From CAZFMJ01 sp964520045 (GTDB taxonomy: Bacteria; Elusimicrobiota; Elusimicrobia; Elusimicrobiales; CAZFMJ01), in NCBI GenBank assembly GCA_964520045.1, contig CAZFMJ010000037.1, forward strand, positions 1-26,234: a stretch of DNA of 26,234 nucleotides, in the 5' to 3' direction. Shown in pieces: positions 7,060-15,162 of this stretch. The notes under the pieces are model-generated. The model did no database searches and was not told the origin of the DNA. It worked only from the letters and a program-made list of their open reading frames with translations. A program made the translations under genes and the position numbers. Each line of letters opens with the position of its first letter. The first letter of the stretch is position 1.

Positions 7060-7878
7060 TTATCCCTTCTCTCCGCTCAGATAGGTAGTAACAATTCCCA
7101 AAGATAGTTTTGCCAGCTCCGCGTATTTTTCCGGCGGTATCGTTTCGGCTCTCAGGGCGGGGTCTATTCCGGCGAATTTCAATATTCCGGATATTTCGGG
7201 CTTGCTGCATTTTAACGCTTTGACTATGGAATTCAGCACGGTTTTTCTTTTGTGCATGAAAGCAAGCCGGGCTATTTTAAAAAATCTTTTTTCCTCCTCT
7301 TTCCCTCCGAAAAACGGCGTTTTCCTTTTTTGAAAATGCAAAACCGCCGAATCGACTTTGGGCTTCGGGATAAAATTTGATCTTGAGACCTCCATTATCC
7401 ATGAAACATCCGCCCGCGTCTGGGCCGACAGCGAAAGCATGCCGTATCTGGAGGTCCCGCACGGCGCTATTATTCTTTCGGCGACCTCTTTCTGGAACAT
7501 CAGCACGGCGGAATTAAAACGGGGCCAATCCAGCAGTTTCTGCAGGATAGGGGAAGCTGCGGCATAGGGAAGGTTGCCGGCGAAGTGGATCTCCGCGTGT
7601 TTCGGAACAAGCTCCGAAATATCGGTTTGAAGAAAATCGGCGCGCACGATATTTACGGATCTTGATCCGCCGTATTTCTTCTCCAGATGCTTGACCATTT
7701 CGGGATCTATTTCCACCGCGATAACCCTGCCCGCAAATCGCGCCGCCAGGAAATCCGTGAGAAATCCCTTTCCCGGACCGATTTCCACCAGAATATCAAA
7801 AGGATTTTTTTTGCAGGTTTGAGCTATTCTTTCCGCGACCAGCGGATTGTTCAGGAACACCTGGCTGTATTTCCTCAT
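7060..7878 (-). CDS. rsmA: 16S rRNA dimethyladenosine transferase RsmA (KsgA)
   Basis: This enzyme dimethylates two adjacent adenines in helix 45 of 16S rRNA with S-adenosylmethionine, a late step in 30S assembly. The 272-residue protein shows the KsgA opening (YSQVFLNNPLVAERI), the SAM motif VEIGPGKGFLTDFLA, the acidic ribose-binding VEIDPEM, RADFLQTDI, and the catalytic motif GNLPYAAASPIL. SNFIPKPKVDSAVLHF follows and a small helical C-domain ends the chain. I chose the ATG at 7878, 5 bp after the murC stop; the upstream in-frame extension is inside murC. It is the last gene of an operon with the NTPase and murC. Its 3' end lies 2 bp from the convergent tRNA, with no terminator between. Confidence 0.95.
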   Translation of the reverse strand: MRKYSQVFLNNPLVAERIAQTCKKNPFDILVEIGPGKGFLTDFLAARFAGRVIAVEIDPEMVKHLEKKYGGSRSVNIVRADFLQTDISELVPKHAEIHFAGNLPYAAASPILQKLLDWPRFNSAVLMFQKEVAERIIAPCGTSRYGMLSLSAQTRADVSWIMEVSRSNFIPKPKVDSAVLHFQKRKTPFFGGKEEEKRFFKIARLAFMHKRKTVLNSIVKALKCSKPEISGILKFAGIDPALRAETIPPEKYAELAKLSLGIVTTYLSGEKG

Positions 7879-7883
7879 AAATT

Positions 7884-9278
7884 TTACGCGTCCCTCAGAC
7901 GGCGTTTCAGATCTTCCGCCGCTTTCCACACGTCTCCCGCGCCTATGGTGAGCAGGAGGTCTCCCTTTTTAAGGTGTCTGATAAGATCAACGGGACGCGT
8001 AAATGGGAAGGCCGGTATCCCTGCTTTTCTCGCAGAATTTAAAATTAATCCGGAGCTGATCCCTTTCATGGCTTTTTCTCCGGCCGGATAGATGTCCATG
8101 ACATAAAGCATGTCGCATCCCTTAAAACTTCTTCCCAGTTCTTTGTGGAGGGCGGCCGTTCTGGTGTATCTGTGGGGCTGGAAAACCGCCGCAAGCCTTT
8201 CGTATTTAAAACCCCTGCATATAGATTTTATCACGGCCTTTATTTCAGTCGGATGATGCCCGTAGTCGTCGATGAAATTGATCCCTCCCGCGGCGCCCAG
8301 CTTTTCCATTCTGCGCCCGACTCCGGCAAAACCGGCAAGGCCTTTCGCGAGGCTTGAAAAATCAAAACCCAGAAAAATTCCGCAGGCCATTACGGCAAGG
8401 GCGTTAAGCACATTGTGTTCTCCGCATGCCTGAATTTTTATATTTCCGGCCTTGCGTCCGCATCTCCATGCCTGAAAGCTTGAGCCGGACTCATTAATCT
8501 TAATATTACGCGCCTGCCAGTCCGCGGTTCTGCTTAGGCCGTAAGAAATAACGCGCGTTTTGATCTTTGGAAGCAGAGAAGCGGCGTTCTTATCATCCGC
8601 GCAGATAATAGCCGCTCCCAAAGGCTGAATCTTCGACAAATGGTCGACAAATGCCTGTTTGAGCTCTCGCATACTGCCGTAATGGTCCAAGTGATCGGTG
8701 TCTATGTTCGTGACTATCGCGGCCAGGGGAGACATGTATACGAACGAACCGTCGGATTCGTCCGCTTCCGCCACAAAATAATCTCCAGAGCCCAGCTTGG
8801 CGTTTGAGCCGATATTTTTAAGAACCCCGCCCGTTATTATTGTCGGGTCCGCCCCCGCGGCCTGCAGGGCGACCGCAGCCATTGAAGTGGTGGTGGTTTT
8901 GCCGTGGGTTCCGGCCACTGTTATGGTTTTTTTCATCTGGGCGAGATTGGCCAGCATGACGGCCCGTTCCAGAACCGGTATTTTTGTTTTGAGCGCTTCC
9001 TTAATTTCGGGGTTTTTTTCGTTTATAGCTGAACTTGCCACGACAAGATCCGCATGGCGGATATTCTTCGGCGAATGACCGAGGTATATTCCCGCGCCGG
9101 CTTTTGCGAGTTTCCGGGTTATTTCATTCTCCTGAATGTCGGAGCCCGAAACTTTGTAGCCCAAATTCAGCAGAAGCTCCGCTATCGCGCTCATGCCTAT
9201 TCCGCCTATCCCCGTGAAATGGATGGTCCCGGATTTTAAGGCGGCAAGATTAATATTTTTGTCTGTTGAGAATTTCAT
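7884..9278 (-). CDS. murC: UDP-N-acetylmuramate-L-alanine ligase MurC
   Basis: MurC adds L-alanine to UDP-MurNAc in the cytoplasm, the first step in building the peptidoglycan stem peptide. The length (464 aa) is normal. Visible motifs are the Rossmann-like HFTGIGGIGMSAIAELL at about 20-36, the ATP loop GTHGKTTTTSM at about 123-133, DHLDHYGS, the Mur-ligase DDYGHHPTEIKAVI, and FQPHRYTRTA in the C-domain. The start at 9278 lies 29 bp inside the 3' end of the upstream NTPase gene, and rsmA starts 5 bp downstream, so the three genes are probably cotranscribed. Other mur genes are not adjacent, which is unusual because murC often lies in the dcw cluster. Confidence 0.96.
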   Translation of the reverse strand: MKFSTDKNINLAALKSGTIHFTGIGGIGMSAIAELLLNLGYKVSGSDIQENEITRKLAKAGAGIYLGHSPKNIRHADLVVASSAINEKNPEIKEALKTKIPVLERAVMLANLAQMKKTITVAGTHGKTTTTSMAAVALQAAGADPTIITGGVLKNIGSNAKLGSGDYFVAEADESDGSFVYMSPLAAIVTNIDTDHLDHYGSMRELKQAFVDHLSKIQPLGAAIICADDKNAASLLPKIKTRVISYGLSRTADWQARNIKINESGSSFQAWRCGRKAGNIKIQACGEHNVLNALAVMACGIFLGFDFSSLAKGLAGFAGVGRRMEKLGAAGGINFIDDYGHHPTEIKAVIKSICRGFKYERLAAVFQPHRYTRTAALHKELGRSFKGCDMLYVMDIYPAGEKAMKGISSGLILNSARKAGIPAFPFTRPVDLIRHLKKGDLLLTIGAGDVWKAAEDLKRRLRDA

Positions 9279-9807
9279 CGGCCCAGTATTTTACCCATAT
9301 TTTCGTTACGGACAGGACGTGAGTATAAGTGTCTTTTTCCAAAGTAAAAACTTTTGTGTCATCCATGCGGGCTATGGAATCGGTAAACGGCTGGGAGCCC
9401 CTGCGTATGGTGGCCAGAACGGGGCATGGAGAAGACAGGCACTCGACGGTGGTCGAGCGGAATTTCTCCGAGAACATTTCCATGGCGCCTATTTCGTCTA
9501 TAACTATTATTTTCTGCTCGCGCAGGCCTTTGAGCATCGAGGCTATGGCTATTTCCTCAAGCGCCTTGAGGTCGATCCCGTATTTGTTCAGCCTTACCGG
9601 CGACGCCAGTCTTTTCGACGCAAAAAGCCCTTTTTTGCCGTCCAAGGATTTTATCAAAAATCCTTCGCGCGCGCCCGCTGTTTTGACTTCTTCCGTGAGA
9701 AATCCGCAGGATGCGGACGGATAAGGAAAAACAGCGTCTTTGACAAGAGTGGTTTTGCCCACCGACGGAGTGCCGGTAATTATAAAATTTTTGCAAAAGC
9801 CGGTCAT
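9250..9807 (-). CDS. THEP1-family nucleoside-triphosphatase
   Basis: The 185-residue protein matches the small P-loop NTPase family typified by THEP1 of Thermotoga and Aquifex relatives (PF03266). The Walker A motif is GTPSVGKTTLVK at residues 12-23, the Walker B motif IIVIDEIGAMEM at about 99-110, and family segments CGFLTEEV and VLATIRRG are present. These enzymes hydrolyse NTPs in vitro; the physiological role is unknown. It is the first gene of a minus-strand operon and overlaps murC by 29 bp. The ATG at 9807 lies only 7 bp from an AT-rich block, and no clear ribosome-binding site is visible. Confidence 0.85.
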   Translation of the reverse strand: MTGFCKNFIITGTPSVGKTTLVKDAVFPYPSASCGFLTEEVKTAGAREGFLIKSLDGKKGLFASKRLASPVRLNKYGIDLKALEEIAIASMLKGLREQKIIVIDEIGAMEMFSEKFRSTTVECLSSPCPVLATIRRGSQPFTDSIARMDDTKVFTLEKDTYTHVLSVTKIWVKYWADEILNRQKY

Positions 9808-9941
9808 CGGATAAATTATATCTTTTTTATATTTGCGATGGAGGAGAAAAAATATAATGAAAAAATATAATATAATTACAGAGGAAAAAAACCGCAGACG
9901 GCTTACGGGGATGGCGGAATAAACGATAAAAAGGAAAAATC
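9808..9941. other. AT-rich divergent intergenic region
   Basis: This 134-bp gap separates the divergent NTPase operon and the YYPSP protein. AAAAAATATAAT occurs twice in direct order (about 9847-9871), followed by a further overlapping TATAAT. These could be -10 boxes, but no matching -35 was found at 16-18 bp for any of them. AAAGGA precedes the ATG at 9942. Confidence 0.4.
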
Positions 9942-10529
9942 ATGGAAATTGAAATACCGCGTAAAATAAAGTTGACAAAGAAACATGTGGTTGTTCTTTT
10001 TTTAATAGGTCTTATGGCTTTCGGTTATGAAAAAATGGGAAGCGAGACCCTGACCCTTCACGCGTATTATCCTTCGCCTGTGGGTATTTACACAAGGCTT
10101 GTGAGCACGGGCAACGCCACTTTTTCAAAGAACAGGGGTAGTGTGGTTTTAGTCCCGGAAACCAATACGGCAAACGGTCAAGTAAGCATCGGCACAAAAT
10201 CGCCGGAGGCTGGATTTAAATTGTATGTTGTGGGCAATACTAATATCAAGGGCGATTTGACCGTGAAAAATATAACCGGCGATAATCTTAATATCAAGCG
10301 AATATGTTTTAACGGCGTTTGTTTAGACGCATGGCCCGCTGCACCTGCTCCCGCCCCTGCTCCCGCCCCTGCTCCTCCTCCGGGGCCGCAGCTTTACCAG
10401 TGTCCGACTACGAATATTGGCGGAGGGTATTGCGGAAACTGTTTAGGGCAGGTGTCGACCAGTGCTACGTGTACGTATTGGGAGTGCTCGACGGGTGTTT
10501 ATCAAACCGGGTATTGTTCTCCCATATAA
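9942..10529 (+). CDS. Secreted or anchored 'YYPSP' protein with Ala-Pro linker and Cys-rich tail
   Basis: The family is not named, but the opening is familiar. A basic N-terminus and hydrophobic helix (VVVLFLIGLMAFGY, 16-29) are followed by ETLTLHAYYPSPVGIYTRL (35-53), a motif that I recall in secreted proteins of Elusimicrobiota and Omnitrophota. The middle (54-130) is beta-rich with GNTNIKGDLTVKN, resembling tail-fibre or trimeric surface repeats. An Ala-Pro linker (133-147) leads to a 46-residue tail with six cysteines (154, 164, 167, 177, 182, 192), plus C122 and C127 before the linker; these could form disulfides outside the cytoplasm. A good AAAGGA ribosome-binding site precedes the ATG. 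It stands alone, divergent from the NTPase and convergent with the ABC cluster. A pilin-like or adhesin role is a guess. Confidence 0.72.
   Translation: MEIEIPRKIKLTKKHVVVLFLIGLMAFGYEKMGSETLTLHAYYPSPVGIYTRLVSTGNATFSKNRGSVVLVPETNTANGQVSIGTKSPEAGFKLYVVGNTNIKGDLTVKNITGDNLNIKRICFNGVCLDAWPAAPAPAPAPAPAPPPGPQLYQCPTTNIGGGYCGNCLGQVSTSATCTYWECSTGVYQTGYCSPI
10344..10376 (+). repeat. In-gene tandem repeat, 12-bp unit
   Basis: The unit CCTGCTCCCGCC is repeated about 2.75 times and encodes the alternating Ala-Pro linker of the secreted protein. Being in frame and identical between copies, it could vary in length by slippage without breaking the gene. Confidence 0.75.
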
Positions 10530-10601
10530 TATATAGCGGAGGCAATGCGCAACTAAAACGCGCGGAGCGAGACTGCTGGCGCGGTTCTATCTCGTAGTTT
10601 T

Positions 10602-10649
10602 TTCTGTTAGCTGTCTGGCGGTCAAGCTGTCCCGCCGTCTAGCCCCCTA
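10602..10649. repeat. 8-bp-period imperfect tandem array after the ABC permease gene
   Basis: Read in octads on the plus strand: GCTGTCTG, GCGGTCAA, GCTGTCCC, GCCGTCTA, GCCCCCTA. Positions 1-2 and 5-6 are nearly constant and the rest vary. The array is about 30 bp beyond the stop codon of the permease gene (minus strand). The rest of the 10530-10678 gap shows nothing else recognisable. Confidence 0.7.
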
Positions 10650-10678
10650 CCTTGCCTCTTTTGTTTCTGGTGCTGTCG

Positions 10679-11983
10679 TTATTCATACCTAAGCGCTTCC
10701 ACTGGGTCTAGTTTCGACGCCTGCCAGGCGGGATAAATGGCGAAAATAAAACCCGTGAAAACGGCTGCGGCCAAAGAGACTATAAGCGACCACCACGAGA
10801 TACTCATCTGTCCTCTGATAGAAGCGTTTTGATTCATAAAATATATACCGATACAGCCGATGCCTAGTCCGGCTACTCCTCCGCATAACCCGAGAGACAT
10901 GGCTTCCATGACAAATTGAAGCAGTATGTCCGACTTCGCCGCGCCTATCGCCCGCCGTATGCCTATTTCTTTTATTCTTGAGTAAATTGTCGCAAGCGTA
11001 ACATTCATTATTCCTATGCCTCCGGCGAGAATAGCTACGATTCCAATCGCCAGCACCGCGATCATAAAGGCGCGCTGTTCATTCAATATTTTCTGAAGGG
11101 TTTCGCGGTAATCCGTGATTTCATAATCTTCTTCGCCGCGGTGGCGGAATTTAAGAATCTGTTTTATCTTTTGCATCGCCATGGGCACGGATTTTTCTTT
11201 TCCGGTGTCAATGGTTATTTCATCAATCGTATTTTGACTGTCATTTTCCGTGTATCTCCTGCCGGCCGGATTAAAGGTATATTTTAAATAGGTTGTTATG
11301 GGAACATATATCGTTCCGTTGCCGCCGTAGCCGGACCCGAACCACCGCGGGTCTTTATCTTTTGGCGGTTCCCGGATAATGCCGATAACGGTGTATAAAT
11401 GACTGCCGATCCGGGCTTGCTTGCCGAGCAAATCATGGCGCTGTATATATTCCTGAAACGGAGAGGTTCTGAACCATCTTGCCCAGAACGGTTTTTTCCC
11501 CGCCCAGCCTCCAGGCTCTTGCAGTACGCACACTCTTGAGCAATGATCCATATCATATTGGTTTATAAACCTTCCGCTTAATTTGTATACCCATTCGCGT
11601 TTTGTCCATTGCGGAGTTATTCCCCACACAACAATGCCTTTTTCAACAAGTTTGTCGTAATAGAAATGGCCGCCCCATTGCCGGGCCACCGGAGAAACCA
11701 TATAAAGTTCCGGCATTTGCCGGGCAATGCTTTTTGCGTCATCATGGGTAAGCCCCGGAGAAAGCCCCTTCGACACATAATTACGCTTCATCTCTATGGT
11801 CATTCTGCCCGGCCCCATAAGTTCAAGGGCTTTTGTCATCCGCTGATTCATGGCGGTTACCTGCGTAAGGGTGAAGAGTATGGAGGCCGTGCCTATGGCT
11901 ATTGAAAAAAAGCTTAAAGCCGACCGCGTTTTATGGCTGTAAATTTCCAGGCCCGCCGTCCGCACAGATTCAAAAATTCTCAT
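10679..11983 (-). CDS. MacB-type ABC transporter permease (FtsX fold)
   Basis: Inner-membrane subunit of a tripartite MacB-like pump or exporter. The 434-residue protein has one N-terminal membrane helix (ALSFFSIAIGTASILFTLTQV), a large extracytoplasmic domain of about 240 residues (MacB periplasmic core type), then three helices. The first carries the FtsX signature AILAGGIGIMNVTLATIYSRIKEIGIRRAIGA, the second is LGLCGGVAGLGIGCIGIYF, the third LIVSLAAAVFTGFIFAIYPA with ASKLDPVEALRYE at the end. In E. coli MacB the ATPase and permease are fused; here they are separate genes 2 bp apart. The order TolC-like, adaptor, ATPase, permease supports one envelope-spanning complex. The substrate (macrolide, lipid, peptide or other) cannot be told. 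Confidence 0.92.
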   Translation of the reverse strand: MRIFESVRTAGLEIYSHKTRSALSFFSIAIGTASILFTLTQVTAMNQRMTKALELMGPGRMTIEMKRNYVSKGLSPGLTHDDAKSIARQMPELYMVSPVARQWGGHFYYDKLVEKGIVVWGITPQWTKREWVYKLSGRFINQYDMDHCSRVCVLQEPGGWAGKKPFWARWFRTSPFQEYIQRHDLLGKQARIGSHLYTVIGIIREPPKDKDPRWFGSGYGGNGTIYVPITTYLKYTFNPAGRRYTENDSQNTIDEITIDTGKEKSVPMAMQKIKQILKFRHRGEEDYEITDYRETLQKILNEQRAFMIAVLAIGIVAILAGGIGIMNVTLATIYSRIKEIGIRRAIGAAKSDILLQFVMEAMSLGLCGGVAGLGIGCIGIYFMNQNASIRGQMSISWWSLIVSLAAAVFTGFIFAIYPAWQASKLDPVEALRYE

Positions 11984-11985
11984 AA

Positions 11986-12648
11986 TTATTCAATAAGGCC
12001 GTCGCGCAGTTTTATTTGTCTGTCCGCGCAGGCCGCCACATTCGGGTCATGCGTTACAAGCAGTATCGTTTTGCCTTCTTTATGCAGACTGCCGAGTAAA
12101 TCCATTATTCCTCTGCTTGAGGCTGAATCAAGATTGCCGGTGGGCTCGTCGGCAAGAATAAGCAGTGGGTCGTTCGCCAGCGCTCTTGCTATGGCCACCC
12201 GCTGGCGTTCTCCACCCGAAAGCTCAAGCGGGCTGTTCTTTTCTTTGCCGGCAAGTCCTGTTTTTTTCAGGAGTTCCTCCGATTTGGCTTTTCTCTCCTG
12301 TTTTGAAAGGCCGTTGTAAACCATGGGCAAGGCCGTATTTTCCAGCGCTGAAAGCCGGGGCAGAAGGTTGAACGATTGAAATATAAATCCGATTTTTTCC
12401 CGGCGCAGGATAGAGCGTTTATAATCATTCAACCGCGACGCGTCTTTGCCGTCAAATAAATATCTGCCCTCCGTAGGTTTGTCCAGCAGGCCAAGAATGC
12501 CCAGCAGTGTGGATTTTCCGCATCCGGACGGCCCCGTTATAGCGCAGAATTCGCCCGTGTTTATCGAAAGGGATATTCCGCTCAATGCTTTGAACGCGGT
12601 TTTATCCGAGCCGTATGTTTTTATGATAGATTCGCAGTGTAATAACAT
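11986..12648 (-). CDS. MacB/LolD-type ABC transporter ATPase
   Basis: This cytoplasmic ATPase powers the adjacent permease. The 220-residue protein has all ABC motifs: Walker A GPSGCGKST (about 39-47), Q-loop FIFQSFNLLPRLSALEN, signature LSGGERQRVAIARAL, Walker B LLILADEPTGNLDS, and switch histidine VTHD. ADEPTGNLD and the Q-loop region are typical of the MacB/LolD/FtsE branch. Its stop is 2 bp from the permease start. A 183-bp gap with an inverted-repeat element separates it from the upstream adaptor gene, so it may have its own promoter or depend on read-through. Confidence 0.94.
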   Translation of the reverse strand: MLLHCESIIKTYGSDKTAFKALSGISLSINTGEFCAITGPSGCGKSTLLGILGLLDKPTEGRYLFDGKDASRLNDYKRSILRREKIGFIFQSFNLLPRLSALENTALPMVYNGLSKQERKAKSEELLKKTGLAGKEKNSPLELSGGERQRVAIARALANDPLLILADEPTGNLDSASSRGIMDLLGSLHKEGKTILLVTHDPNVAACADRQIKLRDGLIE

Positions 12649-12678
12649 GGTATTTTCAACTATACAGCGATTAAAATA

Positions 12679-12807
12679 TAGAACGCTGATGACGCTGATT
12701 AGTATGATAATCGCGGATAATTATAAACATTAAGAAATTGCGGAACAAGTTTTTATAAACCAAAAAAATCATGTTTAATCATAAAAATCAGCGTCATCAG
12801 CGTTCTA
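12679..12807. repeat. Dispersed element with perfect 22-bp inverted repeat ends (copy A)
   Basis: TAGAACGCTGATGACGCTGA continuing TT (12679-12700) recurs as its exact reverse complement at 12786-12807, enclosing 85 bp. The core begins ATGATAATCGCGGATAATTATAAA and ends with CAAAAAAATCATGTTTAATC followed by ATAAAAATCAG. Both core ends reappear, diverged, on the minus strand within 22704-22975. No transposase is encoded. It sits between the adaptor and ABC ATPase genes. Confidence 0.85.
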
Positions 12808-12831
12808 CCTATTGTTAATGAACAGGTGTTT

Positions 12832-13770
12832 TTATTTTTTGGTTTCATCCGGGGGTTTTTCGGTGAAAACCTTATCGTTTTCTTTTAGCCCGCTTAAAAT
12901 TTCAATGTCGGTTTCGCTTCGCAGTCCTGCTTTTACCGCTGTTTTTTGAGGTTTTTTCCCCGGTCCTGACGCGAGATACACAAAAGTTTCATTGGTTTCC
13001 TCAAATAATGCCGAAAGCGGAATTTTAACGGCATTTTTTCTGCTATCCAGCACGGCTTCTACCCGCGCCGTCATTCCGGGCCGTAAACCGGGATGGGTTT
13101 TACTAAGAGAGACCTCTATCGTAAACATTTTAACGCCGGTATTGTCTTTTTCAGCCTGCGGAGATATAAGCGATACCATTCCGATAAAGGGCGTTCCGGC
13201 AAGGGCATCTATGGTTATATCGACCTTCATGCCTTCATTAAGCTTTAGAATGTCCATTTCGCTGATCTTCATTTTAACTATAAGTTTTTTAAGATCGGCG
13301 ACCCGCATAAGATATGTGGGAGAGCCGTAATCATAAAGCCCGTTAACCCTGTCTCCGGCCTTGGCAAAATATGATTTTCCGTTTTGAGTGTCGTCGGTGT
13401 ATTTCATTATTATTCCGTCCATGGGAGCGGTTATCGTTACCGGCACATATTTTTCGGATTCGCTCTTTCCGGGCTGTATAACGGCTATTTTGTCTCCCGA
13501 CCGGACGCGTCCTCCTTCCTCGACAAAAAGTTCCGTGATCCTGCCGGTAGCCGGAGAAGCTATATCGACGGGATTTTTCGGAGTCACTTCTCCGGCATCC
13601 TGAAACTTTAATTGAATATCCCCGCGCGTTACGGCTGCAAGATTTTCGGGCTCGGCGCCTTTGTTTTTGCCCGATTTATAGCGTTTATAGCCCAGCCACC
13701 CGCCCAGGCCTATCGCTAAAATAACAATTACCCATATAATTTTCTTCCAACCGAAAAAATGACGTTTCAT
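12832..13770 (-). CDS. MacA-like periplasmic adaptor (HlyD family), apparently hairpin-less
   Basis: Membrane-fusion protein linking the ABC permease to the TolC-like channel. The 312-residue chain has an N-terminal anchor (IIWVIVILAIGLGGWLGY), not a lipobox. The two lipoyl half-motifs are IASPATGRITELFVEEGGRVRSGDKI and PVTITAPMDGIIM. They are joined by only about a dozen residues (AVIQPGKSESEKYV), where MacA and AcrA carry a helical hairpin of some 60-100 residues. A beta-barrel (KLIVKMKISEMDILKL, GMKVDITIDALAG) and a membrane-proximal domain (LRPGMTARVEAVLD, VKIPLSALFE) follow. I chose the ATG at 13770 because it overlaps the upstream stop as ATGA and has GGGGGGAA just before it; a start 12 bp upstream is less likely. 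Confidence 0.9.
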   Translation of the reverse strand: MKRHFFGWKKIIWVIVILAIGLGGWLGYKRYKSGKNKGAEPENLAAVTRGDIQLKFQDAGEVTPKNPVDIASPATGRITELFVEEGGRVRSGDKIAVIQPGKSESEKYVPVTITAPMDGIIMKYTDDTQNGKSYFAKAGDRVNGLYDYGSPTYLMRVADLKKLIVKMKISEMDILKLNEGMKVDITIDALAGTPFIGMVSLISPQAEKDNTGVKMFTIEVSLSKTHPGLRPGMTARVEAVLDSRKNAVKIPLSALFEETNETFVYLASGPGKKPQKTAVKAGLRSETDIEILSGLKENDKVFTEKPPDETKK

Positions 13771-15097
13771 TGTTCCCCCCAAATCCTGTCTCCGGCCGAC
13801 ATCAAATACTGCAGTCGGCTTATAATTGCGCTGTTTAGGGCTTGGGCGCGTTCCACCTGCGCTTCCACGTAGTCCAGTCTGGACTGGGCGAGCCTTATTA
13901 CATCGGCTATGCCCTGGCGGTAGTGCTCTTCAACCATTTCAAGATTTTTTTGGGAAATTTCTTCTTTTCTCGCGGCGATTTCATATGAGCGCAGGGCGTT
14001 TTCCAGCGAGATGTACGCCGAATATACTTCGCTTTTGACCTGACGAGATGCGGCGTCAAGCGCGTCGCTTTGCCTGCGGGAAAGAGCTTTGGCGGAGTCA
14101 ATTTTCAATTTCTGGCTTATAAAATTAAATCCAAAAGGAAGCGAAAAAGAAACCGAAAGATTGTAATTCGGATTCGGAATTCCGGAGGAGGGAATGCCTA
14201 TCCCGAACAATCCCTGTCTTGTCCAGTTCATGTCCGCGCTTAAATAGGGAAGCGATGCCCGGCCCGTCTGAAGAACGCTTGTCTCCGCCTTTTTCAGCAG
14301 AGNNNNNNNNNNGCCCGGCCGTTTAACAGCTCCGGCCTTTGCGAAAGCCCGCGGTTGGTGGCGGCTTTAATGTCTGAAACGGAAGACGTGTCTATCTGGA
14401 CGCCGTCGGAGATCAAAACTTCTTCGGAGGGGTCATTGTCCAGAAGAACGTTAAATTTCATTCTCGCCGATTCATAGGCGTTAATCGCTCCCGATTCCCT
14501 CAGTCTGCTTGAGAGAAGATCGGTCTCGCTTTTAAGCAGGTCGGAGAGGCTTTTGAACCCGGTTTTATACTGGTCGTTCGTGAGATTATACTGCTCTTCC
14601 TGCGCTTTCTTGCTGCTTTTTGCCACGGCAAGAAGTTTTTGCTTAAGCAGAAGGTCATAAAACGCTGTATGCGCCTCAAACGCGCCGGCTTGTTTCTGCG
14701 TTTCAAGTTCCCATTCCGCGGATTCGGTTTCCAGCCCGGCCTGTTTTGTTTTATAGTAATCCTCAAAGGTGTTGAAAAGATTCCAGTTCAGCGAAGTTGA
14801 AAATCCGGAATTACGCCTAGTTACCTCAAAATCCGCAAAATTATAGTTGTTGTTGAGAGCGTGTCCGTAGGGATATGTGACCGCGGAGAAGGAAAGGGCC
14901 GGCAAAAATGCGTCGGCAAGACCGGCTGAATACAAAGACCTGGAGGAATTGAGTTTTTCCAGCGCCCTTTTTATTTCCGGCGACTTTTCAAGCGCCGCCC
15001 GCACATAAGCGCCGTTCGTCCATTCCTGCGCGTAACATTTTACCTGTAAGCCAAGTGTTGCTGTCCCAAGAAATACAAGATAAACAACTTTATTCAT
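13767..15097 (-). CDS. TolC-like outer-membrane efflux protein (interrupted by an assembly gap)
   Basis: Outer-membrane channel of the OEP family. The N-terminal part has a signal peptide (MNKVVYLVFLGTATLGLQVKCYAQ) and the first half of the repeat (ALEKSPEIKRALEKLNSSRSLYSAGLADAFLPALSFSA, coiled helices, RGLSQRPELLNGR). After 10 Ns the second half continues as LLKKAETSVLQTGRASLPYL through VKSEVYSAYISLENALRSYEIAARKEEI to the stop at 13767. The frames differ across the N run, as expected if the true gap is not 10 bases. In homologues RPEL and the AE...LP segment are close, so only a few residues should be missing. About 420-430 residues in total is normal for the family. The stop overlaps the adaptor start by 4 bp. 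Confidence 0.88.
14303..14312. other. Assembly gap (10 N)
   Basis: Ten undetermined bases inside the TolC-like gene. The reading frame shifts across the run, which is explained by the unknown gap length and needs no real frameshift. Confidence 0.98.
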
Positions 15098-15120
15098 AAG
15101 ATAAATTTCCCGCTTTCCCT

Positions 15121-15162
15121 TTCCATCTACCGTCTACCATCTACCGTTTACCGTCCGCTGTC
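15121..15162. repeat. 7-bp-period imperfect tandem array at the TPR gene stop
   Basis: Plus-strand heptads: TTCCATC, TACCGTC, TACCATC, TACCGTT, TACCGTC, CGCTGTC. The stop codon of the TPR gene (15141-15143, TAG on the minus strand) lies within the array, so its last residues (ADGKR) are encoded by repeat units. Confidence 0.8.

Noticed and set aside
9815..9820. TATAAT 7 bp before the NTPase start, suggesting a leaderless transcript
   Set aside because: No -35 box at 16-18 bp and the region is generally AT-rich; chance is a sufficient explanation.
14231..14294. Apparent frameshift splitting the TolC-like gene
   Set aside because: The frame change coincides with the N run of unknown true length; both halves join naturally in the family alignment.
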